DNA of 64,000 nucleotides from Patella vulgata. Its lineage: Eukaryota > Mollusca > Gastropoda > Patellidae. Below the pieces are notes generated by a model. It saw nothing but the letters and a program-made list of their open reading frames with translations. It was not told the DNA's origin and did no database searches. Made by a program: the position numbers and the translations under genes. Below, one piece after another: positions 45,108 through 54,775 of the stretch (its first letter is position 1; the number at the start of each line of letters is the position of its first letter). The stretch covers positions 43,543,201 to 43,607,200 of the forward strand of contig NC_065887.2 of assembly GCF_932274485.2 (NCBI RefSeq), given 5' to 3'.

Positions 45108-45560
45108 ACCTAGGTTATCGTGCCCCAAAGCATCAACCAATCAGATTGCTTGTCTCTGCTTACCCTAAGCAGAAATTGCTCATCTTCGAATGCCTACACC
45201 AAGTTTGAACATTCTACCTCAATTAGAAGGAGAGTTATTTTGTTCCAAAGTCTCGACCAATCAAACTGCTTATCGCTCTGCTTACCCTGAGCAGAAAATG
45301 TTCATTATCGCACTTAGTCAAGGTATTGATGTAATGAAACTATACATCAAGTTTCATCACTCTCACATAATTAGAACTAAAGTTATCGTGTCCCAAATCA
45401 TCAACCAATCAAATTGCTTATCTCTGCTTACCCTAAGCAGAAAATGCTCATCTTTGAACTCCATCAAGGCATTGACATAACAAAATACCTACACCAAGGT
45501 TGAACATTCTAGCTCAATTAGAGAGTTATTGTGTCCCAAAAAGTGTGACGGACAGACGAT
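45108..45560. repeat. About 120-130 bp tandem repeat, 3-4 copies
   Basis: Units contain caaccaatcagattgcttgt, ctgcttaccctaagcagaaa and ctacaccaagtttgaacatt. It ends with gtgtgacggacagacg, a tail seen on dispersed repeats of several invertebrates; that link is from memory. Confidence 0.75.
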
Positions 45561-45705
45561 CCCATTTTAATAGTCCTCTGCTTTCTTCAAAAGGTGGGAG
45601 ACAAAAATCTCTCAAAAGACTAGCCCATTTAGTCCTTTTCTCCGGAAACTTGTGCCAAACTCTGCCACTTTTTGGTTCATGGCAAGTTGGTCCATGATAA
45701 ACAGG

Positions 45706-46676
45706 TAGGGGAGAGCGGGGCACAGTGGGCATGATTTCTTTTTTAAGTGAATTGACTAGAAGTGAAATCCTACATTGAATCAAACTATGCACTCAGTTGA
45801 AGCCAGTCATATGTTCGATTTAACAGTGCTGTTAAGAAGTTAATAAATTGAAACCATTTTTGTGTAGATCCTTGTAAAACCAAAATTTTTTTTGACCCAA
45901 TGTGCCCCGTATGTGGGGTACACTGGGTCACACAATGGGACACAGTTGGCCATCAAGTATGTTTCTTTTAAAAAAATGTATAATAAACACACCGAAACTC
46001 ATAACAACTGTAAAAAGTAAACTTTTAGTTCAAAATATGAATTTGTTTTAAGACTTGAACACAGATATGCTGCTGAAAATTTAAAAAAAAACAGCTTAAC
46101 ATTGAATAAAAAATTCTTTAACTGGAGAAAAAAAATCTTTTATGTGAAAAACTTCTATGACTTGTAAGTCGGTAAAGATTCATAACATAGGACCAACATT
46201 TCCTTAAAAACAGCTCAAATATCCAGATTCTGTCTAAAATGGACAGATGAGATTTAGCTAAACTCGAAATGCTTATGCTCAGTGTGCCCCTCTGAAATGT
46301 GCCCCACTGTGCCCCGTCATCAACCATGTCAGAAAATCGAAAATGGCAGGAAGACATGTGATAGTATTATGAAACAAAATATTTCTAATGAGAGTCAAAT
46401 ACTATCTCCTTCACCTGGGATTTCAAGTTTGTGGACTCTAACAAAATCTGGAGTAGCCAAGCAGTTTAACCAGTCCGCCAAAAATTCACTTTTGCGTCAG
46501 AAAAACAGTTAATGGCCGATAAATATTAATCAGCTTACATGAATTTATTGAATTTAGGACAAATGGGGGCTGTATAGGGGAATTCCCCAGTGATGTCACA
46601 ATTGAATTTTCCCAGTTAAAAATTACAAAGCCTGGCTTACTGTGCCCCATGGCTTACTGTGCCCCGCTCTCCCCTA
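45706..46676. mobile_element. TIR DNA element, 971 bp, non-autonomous
   Basis: TAGGGGAGAGCGGGGCACAGT at the left, with its inverse at the right end. TA may be target or terminus. Inside are further tgtgccccgtatgtgggg and gtgccccactgtgccccg motifs, copies of the terminal sequence. No transposase is seen. Superfamily unassigned. Confidence 0.75.
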
Positions 46677-46689
46677 CATTTACTACTCA

Positions 46690-46906
46690 TGTTTTCAGGG
46701 GGGACTTGGTTCCGATTGGAAAATCATATAATTCGACTTTTTATAATCGAAACCGAATTCCCCTCGATGATCGTATGTGTCCGATTTTGTCACAAGAAAA
46801 TAAAATATTTGGCACGAAGAACGCCCAAACAGCGTTAACTGGTTGGTTTCCTGTCCCTCTGTGGATTAAAGCCAATAAGCTGGATTTGTATCTGAAGAGG
46901 GATTGT
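46690..46906 (+). other. Orphan coding-like patch between a TIR element and a SINE
   Basis: One frame reads without stops and looks protein-like, for example YNRNRIPLDDRMCPILSQEN and LTGWFPVPLWIKANKLDLYL. It begins just after a TIR element (45706-46676) and is cut by a family-A SINE at about 46907. No family is recognised. It may be the remnant of an old mobile element or gene, and is best treated as a fossil of unknown origin. Confidence 0.3.
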
Positions 46907-46911
46907 GGAAC

Positions 46912-47190
46912 AGAGAGAGAAAAAGAGAAATGGGGTTTAACTCCACTCGACACAAACTAACATTTCGGGACTAACATTCGGTGCAATTTTATTTCAATAA
47001 TTCGCTTGCATGTAGGGGTCTTTAGTAGTGGCAGGAAACTGGTGGACCCGGTGAAAACCCACGAAATTGGACAGACGACCCTACCCTTTGTCACGTACAA
47101 CAGGGGAATCGAAACCCCACCAGTTGACTCAATGACAGACCGTATGATACAGCGCGCATATGCTAACCATTCGGCCATCCCCCCACCCCC
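46912..47190 (-). mobile_element. SINE family A, full-length, minus strand
   Basis: Tail agagaaatggggtttaactc, central cccggtgaaaacccacg, B-box complement ggggaatcgaaacccc, head complement accattcggccatcc. Similar sequences (ggattgtgg and ggattgtcg) flank it and may be its target duplication. Confidence 0.85.
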
Positions 47191-47439
47191 TTTTCTGACT
47201 CCATGACAGGATGGATTGTCGGAAATATACGTCTGTTAAGTTTGCTGCAAGAGAGACGCAGTTTACAATGAATGATTTGGTTTACGTGGGATCCAAACGA
47301 ACAAGTTTTAGGTGGTGTTGAATCCTGTGATTAGTTTCTAATTGAAAATATTTAGAGATATTAATTTGTTTGTGTCTGCACTTAATTTGTTCAATTCTCT
47401 AATTGATGATGGCATGAAAATTTATAGGAAATATTTGTT

Positions 47440-47525
47440 TTACGTTGATATTCAGGTAGATTTGTTTTACGTTGATATTCAGGTAGATTTGTTTTACGTT
47501 GATATTCAGGTAGATTTGTTTTACG
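47440..47525. repeat. 27-bp repeat, 3 copies
   Basis: ttgttttacgttgatattca ggtagat, in frame with a short open frame of unknown origin (47342-47572). A ~31-bp repeat (gctacatctgtctgagggcc tgtgtttt) lies at 48312-48425. Confidence 0.8.
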
Positions 47526-47686
47526 AGGATTGTAATGTTCGCTATTTGCCCAGATTAACTCATGGAGATTAGATGGAGACAGGCCATTTATAATTTTATA
47601 AATGAATTAAGTTTATGTCTCCTGTGTCTCTCTTTTAGCATAATAAATCGGGTTCCTCATATAAAAGTCTATGACTGGTACCACTT

Positions 47687-47880
47687 ACAGCGGGGAGGGG
47701 GGATGGGATGGTCTGGTGGTCTAGAGTGTCACGCTTTGACCTCTAGCTGACCGGTCACCTCTGGCTTGTGGTTGTGGTTTTGATCCCTGGTGTGAGCGTA
47801 TGTGGCTTGGAAATAGGGGGCGCCTTCTCAACCTCATGGGTTTACTCTGGGTACTCCGGTTACTACAATTTGTAACACAT
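47687..47880 (+). mobile_element. tRNA-derived SINE of a third type sharing the family-A central domain
   Basis: The head has A-box-like TGGTCTGGTGGTCTAGAG and B-box-like GTGGTTTTGATCCCTGG, different from family A, but is followed by CTCAACCTCATGGGTTTACT and CTGGGTACTCCGGTTACTAC, the same central domain. Confidence 0.6.
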
Positions 47881-48189
47881 CTTTTAAAGTTAGGTGTGAA
47901 GCATTGGGGGAAATGAGAGGATGGACCCCATTGATTTTCCCAGTTCTCTGTCCATCTCTAATGCAAAGTGTGTACGTATCATGCATGGCAACCTCTTGTT
48001 CTAATTAGAACTGCCTATGTTGAATACTTTTTTTTGTTTCTGTGAAAACAAACTTGACTTATGGATTTTGTTATAGAATTATCATTGGGCAGTGTATGTG
48101 ATAAACTGTTCCAGATAATTAGATATATATACCACACAGTCATAGATTATGTTCCATTCCATTTCAAATCACATCTTTATCAATTTTGC

Positions 48190-48255
48190 CGTTTCCATTA
48201 GCCCAGTCCGTGCAGAAAAGTAGGATGTTAAACCCCATTGCATTTCATTACATTT
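48190..48255 (+). mobile_element. Short family-B unit
   Basis: ccgtttccattagcccagtc to gatgttaaaccccattgcat. Flanks tttatcaattttg and tttatgaattttg form a duplication with one mismatch. Confidence 0.75.
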
Positions 48256-48534
48256 ATGAATTTTGCTGAGTTTGCTCAGTTATTGGTACAGTTAGCTTGT
48301 GACCCATTCAATGCTACATCTATCTGAGGGCCTGTGTTTTCACACTTGGCTGTGTTTTCATGCTACATCTGTCTGAGGGCCTGTGTTTTCATGCTACATC
48401 TGTCTGAGGGCCTGTGTTTTCACTTTGTTTCTTGGCAATCTACTTTTATGTTCGGATACTTCTCTTTCCCGAATACTTCATACAAGGCTTTGGAAGCACC
48501 TATTTGTGGCAGAAACATGGGTCCGTCGACCAAT

Positions 48535-48917
48535 TTGAGAGAGAGCGATACAGGGATTAACGTCCACTCGACAGAAAGTAGGTTATATCCGGATTACACT
48601 ACGGTTCAATTTTAAATTGTGTGTAGGAAGAAACCCCCACAAGTTTGGTTGGACGGGCAACCCTACATGTCAAGAACAGCTGGAAATCGAAACCCCTCCA
48701 CTTGAATCAATGACAGGGGAGAGAGAGAGAAATGGGGTTTAACGTCCACTCGACACAAACTAGGTCATTTTAAGACTAACATATGGTTTAATTTTATTTC
48801 AATAATTTGCTTGCACATAGGGGTCTTTAGCAATGGGGGGAAACCGGAGGACAGCACTCAATGAGAGATATTATCTAAATCACACACTTTAGACCATTTG
48901 GTCACCCAACCCCCTGC
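48535..48917 (-). mobile_element. Two adjacent SINE family A copies, minus strand
   Basis: A diverged copy (48535-48716, gagagcgatacagggattaacg to tgaatcaatgacagg) is followed directly by a fresher one (48718-48917, gagagagagaaatggggttt to ggtcacccaacccc) with a shortened middle. Same orientation, head of one against the tail of the next. Confidence 0.75.
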
Positions 48918-49123
48918 CCCAGATTTAAATGTGCTTTGGTTATTCATAACAATGACCGTATGTTATGTGTTTTTAAAATACAGATGTGACCTCACCCTTT
49001 GATGTTGGCGTACCATTATTTCAAATAATCATACGCCAATCGTACATTATTTATACTAGTGATATATTGGACTCGAGTGACATATTTCACTGTAAAAGCA
49101 TGTGCGGAGTGTCTGTATCTTAA

Positions 49124-49246
49124 GTCGTTTAATGGTCTTGAGCTGAAGACATTGCGTAATATATTGTAAAAACACCCGGGCCGTAGGCCCTCTTGTTGTT
49201 ACAATATATTACTTAATGTCTTCAGCTCAAAACCATTAAACAAGAC
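49124..49246. repeat. Long inverted repeat (about 45-bp arms, 31-nt loop)
   Basis: tggtcttgagctgaagacat with cgtaatatattgta on the left mirrors tacaatatattac with atgtcttcagctcaaaacca on the right. The loop is GC-rich (cacccgggccgtaggccctc) in an AT-rich setting. Probably a small MITE or hairpin-forming unit. Confidence 0.75.
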
Positions 49247-49824
49247 ATATTTTGTGCTTGAAATGGGCTTCTGGATTCTAATGCACTTACGTCATAGTGA
49301 CCATCTTAGTAGTGTCCCCAACCCCCAGCAATATCACATAATAAGATTGGATTAACTGAACTGAACAGTCAACAATAACTCATCAATGGCTTGTATTGAC
49401 AACTGATGCAATATAAGGAAGAACAAATCTATAATTTATTATTAAGCTTATATTTTATTTATTTCCAATATTTTCTTCCACTAAAGAAATAATGATAAGG
49501 CCTGGTAATAAGATATATAAAATGGCTGGCCACACAGCTATTGGTGCTGCTAACTGTACATTATTAACATTAATACACAGAATTATTTAAAAATATCTAC
49601 ACAACTATGTACAATCAGTTTTATATTTCTTTTTACATACAAAATGTCAACAAAATTATTTCAAAAGCCTAAACAATCATTTTAATATCTATATATGTCT
49701 TTATAACAGCTATTTACATATGAAATTATTTACTAGAAGGTTTGAAAAATAAAATATAATAGTTTTAATAGAATTAAGCATTACAACAAACAAAACTAAG
49801 TAAGAATTGTGTAATTATATCAAC

Positions 49825-50000
49825 CAAACCAATATTCCTGCTAGCTTTATATTAACCAAACCAATATCTCCTGTTAGAATTCCTGCTTGCTTTATATTAA
49901 CCAAACCAATATTTCCTATTAGAATTCCTGCTTGCTTTATTAACCAAACCAATATCTCCTATTAGAATTCCTGCTAGTTTTATATTAACCAAACCAATAT
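49825..50000. repeat. About 45-bp repeat, 4 copies
   Basis: ttagaattcctgcttgcttt atattaaccaaaccaatatc units. A 26-bp pair lies at 51375-51440. Confidence 0.8.
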
Positions 50001-50128
50001 CTTGTAGACTGATGTGTTAATAATTGTGTTTATATTACAGAATGTCTATATAATATACTTTAAAGCCAAGCCTATTTGATTTGTAATTTTTCGGGGTCTT
50101 GATCAATAATTAATCCACTCAATTCTTG

Positions 50129-50186
50129 CCGTCTTCATTAGGCCAGTTCAGAGCAAAACAGTAGGACCTTAAACCCCATTTCATTT
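50129..50186 (+). mobile_element. Short family-B unit with perfect 13-bp target duplication
   Basis: ccgtcttcattaggccagtt to ccttaaaccccatttcattt, flanked by CACTCAATTCTTG at 50116-50128 and 50187-50199. Confidence 0.85.
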
Positions 50187-50511
50187 CACTCAATTCTTGT
50201 GTCTCATGTTTTGTTAAAATTTCAAAACATTTATATTTGGAACAAAAAGTTTTGGATTATAAATTTGTTTTTTTTCCCTGAATAAATTAGAGAAAGAATT
50301 TGAATATGTGTTTCCAAATAAAATAAATTAAAAATGGTTTGTTCTAAAGAATTACTATGGTATTTGTTTATATTACAGAATTCTGTTTCACCTTCAAAAA
50401 CATCAAAAATAATTAAAATTATTCATATTCAAATATAATAGTGATATTTTCATATTGCCATGATATAAATTTATAATATTTAAAATAGTAGCAAGTTATA
50501 ATAATGTTAGA

Positions 50512-50970
50512 AAGTTTTATGCAAGAGCTAAATCTGCCTATTGCATGTGTTTCTTTGGGCTTCAAATGTTATATAAACTATTATTTAAAAATTTATTAAT
50601 ACGACCAGCCCATATATAATCAACTTTCTGGGCCATCGGATGGCTCCAATTTTAAGTAGATTAGAACACTTCAGTTATTTAAAGGTTTAATTTAAATAAG
50701 GAGAAGCGAGGTTAAATCTCAACAAGTGCCGTTGTTATGATAATATACAATCAATGCCACATCTTGTCAAAACTACAAACATTGATAACTTCACTCAAAA
50801 TAAAGTAATTAAAATGAAATTGTCAATATAGCCATTTTGAATTATCTAGTTTTGAACTATTGTAGCAAGAACGACCAGCTCTTTATATCTAAATCTTACA
50901 TAATGCATCTTTAATATAACTATTGTAGCAAGAACGTCCAGCTCTTTATCTAAATCTTACATCTTTAAAC
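50512..50970. mobile_element. MITE family M, copy with its right end repeated
   Basis: Left atgcaagagctaaatctgcc; right cttacataatgcatctttaa (to 50914). The last ~55 bp (actattgtagcaagaacg to cttacatctttaaa) are repeated directly at 50915-50970. Confidence 0.65.
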
Positions 50971-50999
50971 GGTAGCACAAGTTCATATCCTTTTCAATC

Positions 51000-52600
51000 A
51001 CAGTTATTCAATAAACACTCCCCAACAATAAAAACTCCCCAAGAATTCATCCTAGATGAAATCCAACCACATTATGTTCATAAATCCACACTTGTTGTAC
51101 AATTAATCACCTGTCATAGACTTGTCACTTGCTTTCTGTTATCTACACATCCAAAATAAAACTAGTATTCCAAGCACACACTAATCTAATTATTTTTTCT
51201 GTTCTTTCATTTTCCCAAATTCACATTTATGATCGAAATAAAACACTGTTTTATTTGGTTTCAGAAATGAACCACACAGAAATATTCAAAACAAAAAATG
51301 GGCACAACTGAAGAAGTTATTTCCAGTTCAATATTTCTCAGTTTTAGTGTTATCTTCTTTGATTGACACGTTTGATGAAACTTATAATTAGTAGCTTAAT
51401 ATTTAAACTTATAATTAGTAGCTTAATATTTAAACTTACCACAAATACTGGTTATAGTCAATGATGATCGATACATTCAAATTAAAAAAATGAAGTTAAG
51501 TCAAACACAATTTGTTTCTTTCCATGCAAAATTATATTTAAATCATGCATAAAATCATTGAGACCACATTAAAATAGGCTAAAAAAAATAAATTGGTTGC
51601 CAGTTGTTCAAATCCTATTTTATGAAAGAGTAAATTTGATTGGGAGGAGCAGAATTATCCTAATTTTATCCTCATATTTATATAGCCGATCTGTCTATAA
51701 TATAATACCTTACAATATCCTGATGCTATAATTATAATATGATACTATACATTAATTCTAAGCTAAGTAACATTATTATCATTTATAGAAAATGTTTTAG
51801 CTATATATATTAAGCACTTTTATTGCATTAAATCAAAAAAAAATATTATTATTTCTGAATGTTGAAAAACAGGCAAAGTACTGAATATAACAATAAAATA
51901 AGCCAATGCTAGTTTTACATATGAATGAATACTGTATTGTTTTTGAGTATTGTGGAATATTACATTTTCTATTTGTTAAAACCGATGTTAGGTACATGCT
52001 TATAACTAGATAATTATTTAATATGATTGACTGTGACAACCTCTCTTACTGTACAAACTCTTGGTATATATAACAGACTGAAACCAGGTGCAATAAATTT
52101 AAATCTCCAAGGACACGCCAGTAGAAATGCTATGATTAAAATAATTGAGCTTTTTTTAAGACTGATCCTGATGATGCCACTATAGGAAAGCACATGAATT
52201 CCAAAGAAGAATTTTTGCACTGTGGATGACATGGATACGGTCCGAAAGTTGGGGTTAACAGAGGTCAGAATAAGGTCACCTGAAATCGTCAAAAAGCCTC
52301 CATATCCTTTAATTTTAGACATGAACTATGAACATTGATGTAGCATATCGTGTGCCATACAGTGACAAGGGAAATTTTCCCCGGACAGTGCCACTATGGC
52401 CTACTCTTATATAAAACGGCAATGTGTAGATGGGACATGAGTTTTGCGTCCCATCTGAATGACTATATAACAATCAGACCAGAATTCAATGTGTTAGTAA
52501 TTAAAGTAATAGAGTGAATATATTTTACGTATGGAGTAAGAGAGATTGCAAGCAATACTACAGATTATAATTATTACAATATAATTAGTAAAAATTATTA
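51000..52600. other. Probable 3' flank or 3' UTR of the RhoGAP gene
   Basis: No open frames and few repeats apart from a family-B piece (52335-52475). On the minus strand AATAAA occurs, for example, at 51823-51818, but several hexamers exist and the true end cannot be chosen. Confidence 0.4.
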
Positions 52601-52601
52601 A

Positions 52602-54775
52602 TTATAAATAAAATGATTTATCCGCGATTTCAAGTGAGCCTAGTGTTGATAAGTCTGGAGTACTTCCTCGAAGACGTTCTTGACGCAGCCAGGAATTTAA
52701 ATTACGATTTCTCGGCGTTAAATCTTCTTTGATAGCTGGGCGTAACTGTTCCCAGGCCGTAGTTTTAAGTTGATCTTTACCGCTAGTGGCTAGGATTAAA
52801 GCCTTCATATTGTCCCAGTCGTCTACTCCGCCTACCGTGTGCCTTCTTTTACCCCGGACATTTGATTTTCTCTCAGTCCGAGTAGGAGATTCAGATTTAC
52901 TTTTTGAATTAGAGTCATTTTTCTCAGTCTGTTTTATAGCACAATCTCCATATTTTTCAGATATTGCCTCGTTTTTATCCGTTTTATACATATAATCTGG
53001 ATTCTTACACATCGCTTTACTGTCACATTTCTTACTTATAAACGGAGCAGTGGCAGGATTGCTGCATGTCCACTGAACTAAACTAATTGGTCCTGAAGGT
53101 GTTGAACTCGACACAGCGCCACATGTCGGAATTTGAGGGTTCCGTTCGAATCGTGAAGCAATGCCTATTTTTGTTTCTGGCTTATGAGAGCGATGTAGGC
53201 TTGGATCTTGGAATTTGTTATCTTGACTCATGGCTGCCGACATGAGGAGGTTCTGGGGATATCGAGGCAAGATAACAGGTTGTGGTTTTGTGTGTTCGTT
53301 AATAGGGGGAGGTATGTCTGGCGAGTTTGATAATTCTAAATCTTTATCGTCATCAAGAACGTCACTAGTTGTACTAACACTTGCACTGCTGGAATTGGTG
53401 CGACTTTTGCGAGAACTACCATTGAGTTTATATTTTGGGTTAGAGAGTATTTGTAGTTTTTGATCGAATGTTGTTGTTAAGTCTGTTAATAGATCTAATC
53501 CATCCTCGGAATCAGTTGAGGCCCAGGAATTTCTATTTTCGTTTTTATCTATCAAGTCTATTAGCGAATCTAAAGATCCGTGACGGTATGTACTGTTACG
53601 ATTTAAGGTGTTATGACGTCTTCTGTGACTGGATGATCTTTCTTGATTGTAGTCTTGATCGTAGTCTCTGGATCTCCTGTAACGAGTTTTATCTGATATT
53701 CTACCATGCATGTGATGATTATGATCTAACATATTTTCTAATGAACCAGCTCGGGGCACAAACTGAGCTAAACAATCTAGACTACCTTGCATTGCACTTG
53801 AATGAGTTTTATGGCGGGCACGATTACCAATACTAACAAAATATTTACCACTATCTGGCTTCTGCTGCTGCTGCGACAACATTCTCTCGTCCTCCTCTTT
53901 TTGTTTTTGACTTACTGGCTTCGAGTCCTGGTCAGAATTAGAACCACATCTCACGGGATGGGCGCGTGCTAATAAGTACCCCTGATTTTGACTACTACCA
54001 GTGTTTCCTTGCCGGTTGCCGGTAAAGTCACCCCCCGCGAAACGTAAATTAAACAAATCTTCCAGGCCTCCCTCGTCCTCGAGCTCCATCTCTTTTTTTG
54101 TTCGCTGATATTCCCGTTCGTACAGTTGTTGCTCGAGACGTCTTCTCTCCAAATCTTGTCTCCTCTTCTCCTCTCGTTCTATGATTAAACTGGTGTCCTG
54201 TTTGATTTTCTTCAATCTGTCGAGCGTGTCGCGAGATAATGACCAGTTGTTAGACGACGAGGAGTTCAGGTTGTGGGTCAAGTGGACTTCATCATTCTCA
54301 CCCAATAGACTGTCCTCTGAATAATGGGGACGACCCTCAACCTCGAGATTCTCCTCGGGATAGTGGGGATGACCCTCAACTGCCAAACTGTCCTCCGAAT
54401 AGTGGGGACGACCTTGAACTCCCATCAAACCTCTCCTGGTGTTGGCATCCATTTTCTGGAACACAGTATTCCATTCATCCTCGTAGGCCGGGGGAGGTGG
54501 AGGGGGCTTACGATGGTATACAGGAACAGTCCCTCGGGGTGGTTTGCGATCTAGGAACTCCTCAGACGTGCTCATGCCCGAGAGCTTGGACTGTGATTGG
54601 CTGTAAGGAGGCGGGGGACCTTGTCGTCGGCTGAGGTCCAGATCGCTATAAGCAGGTGGACAGATATCCAATTCATCGCAACTTTTGCTCGTCTCCTTCG
54701 ACTTCATCTTCCTGTTTGCTGCAGTTATTATTGACGACACAATTTCTCTGGCGTTGATTTGAGAATCGAGCTCTT
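52602..54775 (-). CDS. ARHGAP21/23: RhoGAP gene terminal exon: disordered C-terminus with three PPxY motifs
   Basis: The acceptor is cttctattttttttgtag. The exon has 724 codons, from [20 protein letters not shown] to the stop at 52604-52602. Motifs in order: CPPAYSDLD (54644-54662), GPPPPYSQ (54597-54620) and [12 protein letters not shown] (54480-54507), three PPxY cores that could bind WW domains; three tandem copies of [16 protein letters not shown] (about 54300-54425); an Arg/Glu-rich coiled coil ([20 protein letters not shown], near 54130-54180); and Ser/Arg-rich stretches. A C-terminal block, [17 protein letters not shown] and [20 protein letters not shown], looks conserved. It ends DKSFYL, which fits a class II PDZ-ligand pattern; that role is inferred. 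Confidence 0.92.

Noticed and set aside
45526-45792. Minus-strand frame with VWHKFPEKRTKWASLL, at first suggestive of a THAP-like domain
   Set aside because: The zinc-ligand Cys/His pattern is missing and the frame crosses the end of a TIR element.
52014-52322. 102-codon minus-strand frame after the RhoGAP stop
   Set aside because: No start, no family resemblance and AT-driven composition; most likely 3' UTR or intergenic.
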